From the IMG/VR virus record IMGVR_UViG_3300042453_003743, positions 62,001 to 126,000 of that record: a DNA stretch of 64,000 nt. One strand, 5' to 3'. Below the pieces are notes generated by a model. That model worked only from the letters and a program-made list of their open reading frames with translations. It ran no database searches and had not been told where the DNA came from. Each line of letters begins with the position of its first letter. Positions within the stretch are counted from its first letter, which is position 1. The position numbers and the translations under genes were made by a program. Origin of the DNA: a virus. This document shows, one piece after another, positions 39,322 to 47,106 of the stretch.

Positions 39322-39705
39322 AAACCCCACTGCTTTAAGCAGCCATCCGCATTGGTGCGGCTTTTATATTTGCAACTGTTTATTTACGACACTTGTTACC
39401 CGTGTCGGGTATCTCCTTCTTCATTACTCTGCGCCAATCGAAGCCAGTTCAGCCCCGTATTGATCTAAAGCCTAGGACTTTAGATCGTGCCCCGCTGTAA
39501 CGAGGACTTGTTTCGCCGTCTCCAGAGTTTACAGTAGCTCTAGGTTAGGCTAATGGAGCCGAGGGGAATCGAACCCCTGTCTTGTCGCATTTCAATCCGA
39601 GATCAACAATACCGAAAGCGTAGCGAGGGGCCTGCACCCATGCTCAATCACCGTTTGCAACCAATGATCCTAGTCAGCATCACACACTGAACTACGCATG
39701 TAGAT
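39322..39705 (-). ncRNA. ssrA: Circularly permuted (two-piece) tmRNA
   Basis: On the minus strand the 3' half comes first: P2 strand TGCGACAA (39582-39589), T arm AGGGG-TTCGATT-CCCCT and acceptor end CGGCTCC-A (to 39554). After a 97-nt spacer the 5' half begins GGGGCTGAACTGGCTTCGA (39456), whose GGGGCTG pairs with the acceptor strand and TTGGCGCA (39430-39437) with the P2 strand. A pseudoknot-like ACCCG/CGGGT, CGACAC/GTGTCG follows, then tag frame GCA...TAA (39335-39373) encoding ANIKAAPMRMAA, with the stop inside a GCTGC-TTAA-AGCAG-type hairpin. CCA not encoded. The 5' limit is approximate. Confidence 0.85.
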
Positions 39706-39712
39706 TATTTAG

Positions 39713-39795
39713 TGCGAGCAGAAGGATTCGAACCTTCGTAGGCTGCAGCCAACAGATTTACAATCTGCCCTCGTTGTCCACTTGAGTATACTCGC
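39713..39795 (-). tRNA. tRNA-Tyr (GTA)
   Basis: Acceptor GCGAGTA/TGCTCGC, anticodon loop TTGTAAA, long variable arm as expected for tRNA-Tyr, T arm GAAGG-TTCGAAT-CCTTC. Minus-strand promoter TTGACT-N16-TATACT 10 nt upstream probably transcribes it with the tmRNA. Confidence 0.85.
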
Positions 39796-39870
39796 AACGA
39801 TTACAGTATATCTCAACACACTTTCAAGTCAATTAATTGACTTATCTTTTTTAAAGTATATACTATTATC

Positions 39871-40227
39871 ATGGCTAAAAAGAAAAGAATTAAAACTGTT
39901 CCTTACATTCTCAATGATTTTGATTTAGTAGAACATCTTCTTTCAAATAGTGATGAAGAATTTAAAAATTCTTTAGTTGAAATGCCATTTTCTTTGATTT
40001 TGCAAAATTATGCAGATTACTGCGAAGCGATTGGTTCTCATGTTGGTAAGGGAAATCAAACCTCCAAAGATAATCCACTAGATAAACTTTATGAGCGAAA
40101 GCACATTCTCAGCGATGAACTTAAGAAGATGATGTTTGAAGCAAGAGAGCAAACAAGCACATCAGACTATTATTATGACAGGGCTGCTGATGAACTGTGG
40201 GTCGTGAAGAACAAAAATAAAAAATAA
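39871..40227 (+). CDS. Hypothetical protein with leaderless promoter
   Basis: 118 residues, basic at both ends, helical in the middle (DLVEHLLSNSDEEFKNSL). TTGACT-N17-TATACT, 6 nt, ATG: the island promoter layout outside the island. Function unknown. Confidence 0.6.
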   Translation: MAKKKRIKTVPYILNDFDLVEHLLSNSDEEFKNSLVEMPFSLILQNYADYCEAIGSHVGKGNQTSKDNPLDKLYERKHILSDELKKMMFEAREQTSTSDYYYDRAADELWVVKNKNKK

Positions 40228-40230
40228 ATT

Positions 40231-40758
40231 TTAAAAATCTCCATAATTCACGGTTCCCAAATATTTGTAATATATTTGTTTTGCAGTAAATGTTTGACCA
40301 CCTGAAATCACAGTGTGGCCGAATGTCATTCCAGTTATTGCTTCTGCTGTATTGCCCGAAAGATTAGTTAAAAAAGCACTTTTTTGATAGTCTACGTAAA
40401 AAACTTCATATCTTTCATATGTTACCCCGGTTGGGGCTGTGGCGTTTGTTGCAAAATATTTTTGATTTTCTGAATATTGCCAAGCAGAAGAAATGCCAGT
40501 CAAGCCGATGATATAATCTGGCGTATAGGCGGAAATTATCGCAGGACCATCTGTGCTTGTGGGAACAGAATTGGCCATGTATAGAGTACACATATGCTCA
40601 TATCTTCTGGCGAGCGGTCTAACATCGGATGGACATTTGGAAAATAATTCTCCCGATAAAGCAGGTAAAGACCAAGTTATTCCAGAAATTTGTACTGAGG
40701 GGAGCGAAGTCCAATTATTATTTGTTTTTGGTTTTATTGGTGATGTTATTGCTGGCAT
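40231..40758 (-). CDS. Probable virion structural protein
   Basis: 175 residues, beta-like with Thr/Ser/Tyr, no catalytic motif. Last of a three-gene late run (42653-40231), starting immediately after the 397-residue gene. Role inferred from position. Confidence 0.5.
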   Translation of the reverse strand: MPAITSPIKPKTNNNWTSLPSVQISGITWSLPALSGELFSKCPSDVRPLARRYEHMCTLYMANSVPTSTDGPAIISAYTPDYIIGLTGISSAWQYSENQKYFATNATAPTGVTYERYEVFYVDYQKSAFLTNLSGNTAEAITGMTFGHTVISGGQTFTAKQIYYKYLGTVNYGDF

Positions 40759-41952
40759 TTATATTATACTCTCTAATTTATTTTTTATATTTTCAATAGT
40801 ATTTTTAACATTATCAAAATGCCATGTTCTGGCAACTTTTTTAGATGTTTTGTTGGAGAAGTAAAATCCTGCAGTTATTCCTACAATATCTATAAAATAT
40901 TTCATAGATGGATAAAAAGTAGAAGCGTGTGTTGGTCCCGATCCAGATCCATAATATGTACCATCAATAATGGTTGATCCAGCACTTAAAATATGACCAA
41001 GACTGTATAATTTACCATTTTTTTTGTATAATATTAAACCAGAAGAATCTCCACCCCACAAATTGCCTAGAAAAATTGCTTCTATTGTTTTTATTGCAGG
41101 TAAGAATGTTGAAAAATTAGTAGATTTTGTAACAGGAGGAATGCTAAAACTAATATAGTTTACGGGGCAGATCGTATCGTTTCCTCCCCAAAGATAAACA
41201 TCAGTCACTGGAATTACATATGCTCCACTGGGAGTGATATAATTTTTCATATTTTTAAATTGTTCTTCACTTAAAATGGAAAGCGGATGTATTCCACTTA
41301 ATCTATGGGGGCCAAAGTTATTCGAAGAAGAGTAGTTTTTCTTTTTTATTATAGCGTGGTCACTCTCGGTTATTTTGTAAAAAGTTGCACCTTGTGTGGT
41401 ATCATAAAGACCAAATGTAGCACCCCCCGTTGGAATTGTGGAGATATAATCATACATGTGTTCAGTATCTGATATAAAATTTATTCCCGTCAATCCAGAA
41501 TTCCAAAAAACAACTTCAGTTAGACCTGTGAGACCCCCTTCTCTAAATCCATTAAAGGGAGCTGAATCACTTGTACAAATTTGTATTGGGTTTATTTTGA
41601 AAGGATCAGTACAAAAATAATTTCCATTACCATAATCCCAATGGAAAAAATATGTAAAGTGTATAGAACAACTTAAAAATTTATCACTAAGTTTAAAATA
41701 AAGAGGATGATTATTGTTATAATAATTTGGATAAATCGAAGCGGTGGACCCGGGTGGGGGTGTTCCCAATCCAGGAGAAGTGTTTGGACGATCCCAGTCT
41801 CTATATCTTAGCGATATAGCTTTATATGATTCTCTGGCGTCATATAACAAACAATTTGGATTTATGCCTATTGGATAACCAGTATTTCCCGAATCGTAAA
41901 GATAGGGGTCGTGCAAGGTTGGGTTGTATGCAGGGAAGTACATTACTCCCAA
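40759..41952 (-). CDS. Virion protein with trypsin-like serine motif
   Basis: 397 residues, Gly/Tyr/Asn-rich and beta-like. NLWGGDSSGLILYKKNGKLY (about residues 295-314) resembles the GDSG-[SG] serine region of chymotrypsin-fold peptidases followed by the final strands. A convincing catalytic His and Asp were not found, so a degenerate or autocleaving fold is possible. It overlaps the upstream structural gene by 10 bp. Confidence 0.5.
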   Translation of the reverse strand: MGVMYFPAYNPTLHDPYLYDSGNTGYPIGINPNCLLYDARESYKAISLRYRDWDRPNTSPGLGTPPPGSTASIYPNYYNNNHPLYFKLSDKFLSCSIHFTYFFHWDYGNGNYFCTDPFKINPIQICTSDSAPFNGFREGGLTGLTEVVFWNSGLTGINFISDTEHMYDYISTIPTGGATFGLYDTTQGATFYKITESDHAIIKKKNYSSSNNFGPHRLSGIHPLSILSEEQFKNMKNYITPSGAYVIPVTDVYLWGGNDTICPVNYISFSIPPVTKSTNFSTFLPAIKTIEAIFLGNLWGGDSSGLILYKKNGKLYSLGHILSAGSTIIDGTYYGSGSGPTHASTFYPSMKYFIDIVGITAGFYFSNKTSKKVARTWHFDNVKNTIENIKNKLESII

Positions 41953-42653
41953 GTTCCTCCATTTACTAAAGTAATTGTACCCAATGCACTCGGTATTTCT
42001 TGACCAGTAAGAGTAACAATACTTTCATTTATGTCTTGAACTAATTGATATAGTTCTAAAATAGACGCTTCTCTTGGGAAATCTGTATTTACATCTATAG
42101 AACCAGAGACATAGATCTCTACGTTTTTGCCTTTTCGTTCTACTTGAACACCTGGGCCTCGGATTATCAAATCGTTAACAGATTTTAATACTTTTACTCT
42201 GTTGCCGTTTTCATCTTCGGTTACAATACCTACAGCACCACCACCCCCTATCCCCCCATCTAATGATTTTGTACGAATTGTTTCCAGAGTTTTTTGAACT
42301 GCAACGGAATTCTCGTTTGCAAAAATATCACCCAATTTATTAAGATCCAATTGTATCTTATTATCTTTTATCACTAAAGGTTCTTGAACTTCAATTTGTG
42401 AAATTTGCAATTGCTCATTTAATGGTATTTGAACCTTTAATTTTGTTTGAGTCGGTGGTTTGATTGGTGTACTTTTGTTTATAATATCAATCAATGCTTC
42501 TTTTGTGGCTTCAGTCAAACTTACTGGTTTGGACTTTTTTTCTTCTTGTAATTTTGAAAAAACTTCAGCCTCTATTTTGTGCTTTTCTTCTATTTGTTGT
42601 TTTGTGGATTTTCTCACAAAATTTTTTATAAAATCTGAATTTGGGTGACTCAT
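41943..42653 (-). CDS. Probable fiber or baseplate-linked structural protein
   Basis: 236 residues: N-terminal coiled coil (KQQIEEKHKIEAEVFSKLQEEK), Gly-rich hinge (DGGIGGGGAVG) and beta-like C-terminal half, a layout typical of small fibers or neck whiskers. AATAAATA late promoter 5 nt upstream. Confidence 0.55.
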   Translation of the reverse strand: MSHPNSDFIKNFVRKSTKQQIEEKHKIEAEVFSKLQEEKKSKPVSLTEATKEALIDIINKSTPIKPPTQTKLKVQIPLNEQLQISQIEVQEPLVIKDNKIQLDLNKLGDIFANENSVAVQKTLETIRTKSLDGGIGGGGAVGIVTEDENGNRVKVLKSVNDLIIRGPGVQVERKGKNVEIYVSGSIDVNTDFPREASILELYQLVQDINESIVTLTGQEIPSALGTITLVNGGTWE

Positions 42654-42706
42654 AGATATATTTATTCAAGTCTTGACTAATAAAAAATATAAAACATAAT
42701 CCAACT

Positions 42707-42904
42707 ATGACAAATAAAGAATTGGAAGAAAAAATTTACGATTTTGGAGAAGTTATGTACCGATTGGGTCGTATGGAAACAGATGGAAATTCCAATACAA
42801 AAGACTATAATAAAATGTGTAAAAGACGGGAAGAACTTACAGAAGAATTTGACAAACACTTTAAAAATAACAAAAAGCTAGCATCAAATTTAAATTTAAT
42901 CTAA
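42707..42904 (+). CDS. Small helical protein
   Basis: 65 residues; charged helix-rich (RLGRMETDGN, CKRREELTEEFDKHF). Overlaps the convergent 42896 gene by 9 bp. Function unknown. Confidence 0.5.
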   Translation: MTNKELEEKIYDFGEVMYRLGRMETDGNSNTKDYNKMCKRREELTEEFDKHFKNNKKLASNLNLI

Positions 42905-43099
42905 AGTATCACCAAAGGTAGCTTTTAAAACCGCATCTGGATTAAGAACATTTGATCTTTTTAACTGTTTGAGCAATTCTCTTCTTGCTTCAATTTTCCA
43001 TGCAGCCAAACCATCTACAGATGGGTTTTTGCTTCCAGCAATTTGATCTTCTTTATTGTACAGATTTCCTTCTTTGAGACTTGACTTATTTTTATTCAT
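42896..43099 (-). CDS. Small hypothetical protein
   Basis: 67 residues with a helical centre (GLAAWKIEARRELLKQLKRS). No late box directly upstream. Function unknown. Confidence 0.45.
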   Translation of the reverse strand: MNKNKSSLKEGNLYNKEDQIAGSKNPSVDGLAAWKIEARRELLKQLKRSNVLNPDAVLKATFGDTLD

Positions 43100-43117
43100 G
43101 GCTATAATAGTTATATC

Positions 43118-43189
43118 GCGGCTGTAGTATAATGGCCATTACGCTAGCCTTCCAAGCTTGATATGAGAGTTCGATTCTCTCTAGCCGCA
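43118..43189 (+). tRNA. tRNA-Gly (TCC)
   Basis: Acceptor GCGGCTG/TAGCCGC, anticodon loop CTTCCAA, T arm GAGAG-TTCGATT-CTCTC. Promoter TTGACT-N16-TATAAT lies upstream. The next ATG is 3 nt after the 3' end. Confidence 0.9.
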
Positions 43190-43192
43190 TTT

Positions 43193-43483
43193 ATGCCAAG
43201 ACCAAAAAAAACTTCTACTCAACCCAAGAGAAAAGTTAAAAAATTTGTAGATAAACCAAAACCAGTTTATCCAGAATTTATTCAATCTTTTATCAATAAA
43301 GTTCAAGAAAATTCAAATTTTTTGGTAAAAGTAGATCAATATGCTGAAGGAAATTCATATCACGTGGCAGTAAATATAAAAAATGGTTCTAGACAACGAA
43401 CTATTTGGATGGTTGGCTTTGCCACAAGCAGTCTTGAACTCAATGTTTTTTGGAATTCTGAAGCATATAAAGTATATAAGTAA
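43193..43483 (+). CDS. Small basic protein directly after tRNA-Gly
   Basis: 96 residues from ATG 43193, 3 nt after tRNA-Gly. N-terminus very basic (PRPKKTSTQPKRKVKKF), then strand-rich (YHVAVNIKNGSRQRTIWMVGF), possibly a small RNA- or DNA-binding fold. Function unknown. Confidence 0.6.
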   Translation: MPRPKKTSTQPKRKVKKFVDKPKPVYPEFIQSFINKVQENSNFLVKVDQYAEGNSYHVAVNIKNGSRQRTIWMVGFATSSLELNVFWNSEAYKVYK

Positions 43484-43488
43484 AATCC

Positions 43489-43495
43489 CTAAATA
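43489..43495 (+). promoter_or_regulatory. T4-like late promoter
   Basis: CTAAATA inside the palindrome CCCTAAATATTAGGG, 7 nt before ATG 43503. Confidence 0.55.
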
Positions 43496-43502
43496 TTAGG
43501 GA

Positions 43503-44009
43503 ATGTTAATAGACTATAACTATAAACACGAATTTGTAGGATTAACCTTTTCTGGATTAACTAGTTATTCTTATACTTTACCAAAATCAAATAAAGGTAT
43601 AATTTTTAAAGATTCAAGTAGTGCAAAAGAAGTACTTGATGATAATGGATTAGATTATAAAATTATTTTAAAATCTTTAACTTTTTTAGATCCAGAAAAT
43701 AATGAGATTGATTTTGAGTTAAGTTCTTTAGTAGTTGGGGGTGGGGGTATATATTCGACTACCAGTACAAATATCGTCTCAAATTATTATCACCAATATC
43801 CAATTATTGCGTCTTCACCGACTAATACTATAGCTACGACGGAGTCTATTTATTTAAATAGTTCTGGTACTGTTCTTGATGAAATATTTTTACCAATAAA
43901 AATTAAAAAATTAAATTTTCTAATAGACGACTGGCAAGGATACGGGTTGCCAGCTCCAGAATTTGATTGGTCTGGAGTAAATCCATTTACCTTTACAATA
44001 TTATATTAA
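43503..44009 (+). CDS. Probable decoration or fiber-linked protein
   Basis: 168 residues, beta-rich, low charge (SFSLS-like strands, Gly-rich GGGGIYSTTSTN). First of a late run with the two small related proteins downstream. Role inferred. Confidence 0.5.
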   Translation: MLIDYNYKHEFVGLTFSGLTSYSYTLPKSNKGIIFKDSSSAKEVLDDNGLDYKIILKSLTFLDPENNEIDFELSSLVVGGGGIYSTTSTNIVSNYYHQYPIIASSPTNTIATTESIYLNSSGTVLDEIFLPIKIKKLNFLIDDWQGYGLPAPEFDWSGVNPFTFTILY

Positions 44010-44012
44010 ATT

Positions 44013-44297
44013 ATGAGATTATATAGTAAATTAAAATCCCTGGAATCTGGTCAGCCTGCAGGAAAATCTAATAAAGGATTGTTTGTTGTTGCATATGCCA
44101 CACCCGGCTCTCCCGCAGTAAATTTTACGGTCAACGCTTATAATTCAAGCGGTTCGACATTCTCCCTTTCATATACTTTACTTGCTCCGTCCTCTGCAAC
44201 TGGAATTGCAAACTCAACCAATAACATGTTGATACCATTTAGAGTAGAATCTTGGTCGGCTGGAGCTGGTTCATTTTTTGTCTATGAATTATATTGA
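44013..44297 (+). CDS. Small beta-rich virion protein
   Basis: 94 residues with the frame MRLYSKLK at the start and FFVYELY at the end, matching the next protein (MRTFNKVK...IEVWELF). Ala/Ser/Thr-rich centre. Candidate decoration protein or fiber tip. Confidence 0.5.
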   Translation: MRLYSKLKSLESGQPAGKSNKGLFVVAYATPGSPAVNFTVNAYNSSGSTFSLSYTLLAPSSATGIANSTNNMLIPFRVESWSAGAGSFFVYELY

Positions 44298-44308
44298 TAA
44301 ATAATTGT

Positions 44309-44569
44309 ATGAGAACATTCAACAAAGTAAAATATTTTGGAGCAGGGCCAACTGGTGCTACAGGTGGTAAAAATAATGAAGCTGTTTTGATTCGTAGTAC
44401 GGCAACCAGCGGTGTTAATACAATTACATTACATTGTTTTGGTACAACTGGGGGGACTGTTGGTGTTGGACCGCTAGTAATTGGAAACAGAACGGCTACA
44501 ATTTTTCCAATGAAAATATACGGATTTACTGGATCAACTTCTGGAATAGAAGTTTGGGAACTTTTTTGA
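44309..44569 (+). CDS. Small beta-rich virion protein, paralog
   Basis: 86 residues from ATG 44309 with GATAAATA late box at 44296-44303. A Gly-rich collagen-like start (GAGPTGATGG). Shares N- and C-terminal signatures with the preceding protein. Confidence 0.5.
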   Translation: MRTFNKVKYFGAGPTGATGGKNNEAVLIRSTATSGVNTITLHCFGTTGGTVGVGPLVIGNRTATIFPMKIYGFTGSTSGIEVWELF

Positions 44570-44573
44570 ATTA

Positions 44574-44780
44574 ATGAAAAAAAATCTTCGTTGTTTGGTG
44601 ACTAATAATGTAATTAAACCGGGGGAGTGGTATTGGTATTCGTGGGAAATGGAAGCGCCTATATCTGCTTCGGGAATGGCTGATATTGAAATGCGCCGCC
44701 ACGAACCTGATGATGAATTTGCTAAAATTTTATGGGAAGAGTGGGAATGGTCTAGGGAAATAGGCCAACCCGATCTTTAA
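44574..44780 (+). CDS. Small Trp-rich acidic protein
   Basis: 68 residues with WYWYSWEMEAP and an acidic C-terminal half. 4 nt after the previous gene. Function unknown. Confidence 0.5.
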   Translation: MKKNLRCLVTNNVIKPGEWYWYSWEMEAPISASGMADIEMRRHEPDDEFAKILWEEWEWSREIGQPDL

Positions 44781-45814
44781 TTCCCAAGAAATTTAGAAAT
44801 TTTTGCTGATACAGATTCGTTTGCAGGTTGGGTTGTCTTTGGTAATGTTACAACCCGAATTTTTGCACCACCGCCGAGAGTAGTTCTTCCCTCGGCATCC
44901 GTGGGAAGATCCTTTAGAGTTTTTGGCTTAATACTTTTTCTTGACAATTTTGGAACAGATGTTTCTGCTGGAATTTCTGAACCCAATTCTTTTGTTCCTG
45001 TGGATTGCATTTCTGCACCAGCATCGGGCGTTGCTTGAACTTTTAACGATGATCCAATGCCTCTTGCTGGTATTTCGCCTGAAGCAGCTTTATGGACTAA
45101 TTCATCATCACCTTCTATTGGATTGCCAGAATCAATTCTTGCTTGAGCAGCAAAGGGATCTGTAAAATTTGGATGACCAATATTTTTTGAATGAATGTGC
45201 TGGTTTGTTGTTAAAACATCAGATACATCACTATCCCCGTCGTCATTTCGATCTGAAACTTTTAAGTCAGGAGCTTTGGTTGTAGGTGAAAGTCTACCAA
45301 CTCTTTCCGCTTCTTTTTCGGCTCTCAATTTTTTGTATATTGCAATTTGCTCCGGAGTAGTGGCTGGGCCTGCTCCTTCATTTTCTCCACCCGGAATACT
45401 CTCATAACTTTCGTCACCAAAAATTGTTTCTCCACGTCCTCTTTCAAGAAAAGAAGTTGCCCTTGCTTCTTTTCCTATATTTGATACTCCCTGCGGTGTA
45501 ACTCTAATTTGCTCTGATGGTTTTAATGTTGGATTTGGAGATTTGCTAGAAACTTTTGCTTCTGGGCTTCTACCAGTATTAATAGTCTGAATTAGGTTAT
45601 ACAGCCCCTGAGCGATTTTTGATTCTTGAGATTCTTCCCCCGAGCCTGCGCTTGTTGTGGTAGTCCCACGAATGCGTGTAGATCTGCCACCATAGTCACC
45701 AACTTGACTACCACCTTTCATGGCTTCATTTAATGTTTGCTGAGTTTCCTGCACTTTATTTGCGGCACTATTTAGGGAGTGAATCCAGCTGTAATAACCT
45801 TTAATATTCTTCAT
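44777..45814 (-). CDS. Low-complexity virion-internal protein
   Basis: 345 residues from ATG 45814, with a perfect TATAAATA late box 5 nt upstream. Helical N-terminus ending in QQTLNEAMKGG (prohead-protease-type site), then long Ser/Thr/Pro/Gly/Glu-rich disordered regions and a C-terminal ISKFL motif like that of the 17036 gene (ISKML). Likely an internal head protein. Confidence 0.5.
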   Translation of the reverse strand: MKNIKGYYSWIHSLNSAANKVQETQQTLNEAMKGGSQVGDYGGRSTRIRGTTTTSAGSGEESQESKIAQGLYNLIQTINTGRSPEAKVSSKSPNPTLKPSEQIRVTPQGVSNIGKEARATSFLERGRGETIFGDESYESIPGGENEGAGPATTPEQIAIYKKLRAEKEAERVGRLSPTTKAPDLKVSDRNDDGDSDVSDVLTTNQHIHSKNIGHPNFTDPFAAQARIDSGNPIEGDDELVHKAASGEIPARGIGSSLKVQATPDAGAEMQSTGTKELGSEIPAETSVPKLSRKSIKPKTLKDLPTDAEGRTTLGGGAKIRVVTLPKTTQPANESVSAKISKFLGN

Positions 45815-45819
45815 AGAAT

Positions 45820-45827
45820 TATTTATA
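45820..45827 (-). promoter_or_regulatory. T4-like late promoter TATAAATA
   Basis: Exact octamer, 5 nt before the ATG at 45814. A sigma70-type promoter for 45864 diverges from here. Confidence 0.7.
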
Positions 45828-45863
45828 TTTGACTTTATCTCAAAATACACTATAATTATTCAT

Positions 45864-46013
45864 ATGGATTATGGTTCACATGGTGCAGGCAAAGGCGATT
45901 CGTATCGTCCTGTAAATTACGCAGAATATTGCAAAAATTGGGATAAAATTTTTGCAAAAAAGAAGGCTTCCAAAAAGAAACTTGACAAACCTAAAAAGAA
46001 GCGTATAATATAA
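45864..46013 (+). CDS. Very basic small protein
   Basis: 49 residues; TTGACT-N16-TATAAT, 7 nt, ATG (nearly leaderless). C-terminal half is a Lys tail (AKKKASKKKLDKPKKKR). Nucleic-acid binding is likely from the charge; function unknown. Confidence 0.55.
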   Translation: MDYGSHGAGKGDSYRPVNYAEYCKNWDKIFAKKKASKKKLDKPKKKRII

Positions 46014-46015
46014 CT

Positions 46016-46189
46016 ATGCCTAACTCAAAACAACGTATTACTGCACGTACTCACAAAAAGCGTAAAAATAGGATTGCTCAGAAACGTGCTGAGAGTCTTA
46101 TGAATGCAAAGGTTGGCACTCTTCGTAAGCTTGACGAGATTGGCCAACTTCCTAAGTCTGTCAAGCTTGCAAGGTTGCCTAATGGCTAA
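46016..46189 (+). CDS. Very basic small protein
   Basis: 57 residues starting 2 nt after the previous stop, Lys/Arg-rich (THKKRKNRIAQKR). Overlaps the next gene by 8 bp. Probably binds nucleic acid together with its neighbour. Confidence 0.5.
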   Translation: MPNSKQRITARTHKKRKNRIAQKRAESLMNAKVGTLRKLDEIGQLPKSVKLARLPNG

Positions 46190-46481
46190 AACTGAAACTA
46201 ATATGACGTTTGAAGACATTCGTAAGAAGTATAACAACATCGATTGTTTTTTTACCTATTTTGATGGTGAAAAATCTTCTTTTGATTTTTATGGAACTGA
46301 TGCTACTGGGACTGAGGTTAGAATTTCTCTCGGTGGTTGTCCTGCTTGGATAAAGCATCTTTCGTTTGGTCCTAATGATGGTATAAATATTTCTGATGCT
46401 CTTGAGCGTCATGTTCGATACATCTCGGTTACCGACAATCGTGGTAAAGTTGTGTATGAACAAATTTTTGATGTCAACTAA
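46182..46481 (+). CDS. Hypothetical protein
   Basis: 99 residues from ATG 46182, strand-rich (FTYFDGEKSSFDFYG, GTEVRISLGG). No family recognised; small beta fold. Confidence 0.55.
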   Translation: MAKTETNMTFEDIRKKYNNIDCFFTYFDGEKSSFDFYGTDATGTEVRISLGGCPAWIKHLSFGPNDGINISDALERHVRYISVTDNRGKVVYEQIFDVN

Positions 46482-46489
46482 AGGAAACT

Positions 46490-46885
46490 ATGAATAACTC
46501 CGATCACAATGATTTTATGAATTGGCAAAACGGCGACGAGAATCCCGAACCAAATAACTTTTTTTATTATGGCCCATGGAATGAAAAATTTCGTGACATG
46601 TGGAACAAGATGCACCAAAACATTGATAAAAATGATTACATTGAGCAGATGAAAGATTATATGAATTTGAATGATCCCCCAAGTTCAAATCAATATAATA
46701 AAGAAAAGAATCGCAGACAAAGACAGAAAAGTAAGTTTCAAAAAGAGACTATCCTTTCTCAGGAAGATTATTTAAAGCTCATAGAAATTCGTGGTTATCT
46801 TTCTATAACCGAACAGTATGCCCACGTAAAAGCATTGGATAAACTCATCAATCGTATTCAAATTGTAGAAAGGGGACCAAAATGA
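46490..46885 (+). CDS. Hypothetical protein
   Basis: 131 residues, acidic N-terminal half rich in Asn/Asp/Trp, basic centre (EKNRRQRQKSKFQ) and C-terminal helices. AAAGGAAAC precedes the ATG. Function unknown. Confidence 0.55.
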   Translation: MNNSDHNDFMNWQNGDENPEPNNFFYYGPWNEKFRDMWNKMHQNIDKNDYIEQMKDYMNLNDPPSSNQYNKEKNRRQRQKSKFQKETILSQEDYLKLIEIRGYLSITEQYAHVKALDKLINRIQIVERGPK

Positions 46886-47106
46886 GTGACTACAAACCAG
46901 GTTCCGGTTATGATGCTGGATTTAAAACGAGAATGAATGGCGGTGAAAAGCCAAGCAATGTTCTTTTAGCAGAGAATAATGTTTATTGGACTGAGTGGCT
47001 TGCTGGTTGGGATGATGCTCATTCCCAGATAATCAGCGAGTCCAGAGCAAGAAATACTTGTTCAAATAAAAAGTGTTGTAAGAATAAAAAATTTATTCAA
47101 GATTAA
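46882..47106 (+). CDS. Small protein with C-terminal zinc-like motif
   Basis: 74 residues, ATGA overlap with the previous gene. W-x-E-W-x-x-G-W-D-D-A in the middle, C-terminal CSNKKCCKNKK may bind metal. Resembles small phage proteins of the GxDA-W type; function unknown. Confidence 0.5.
   Translation: MSDYKPGSGYDAGFKTRMNGGEKPSNVLLAENNVYWTEWLAGWDDAHSQIISESRARNTCSNKKCCKNKKFIQD

Noticed and set aside
39440-39600. An ordinary tRNA at the T-arm-like sequence
   Set aside because: No anticodon arm in place; the pieces fit a permuted tmRNA instead.
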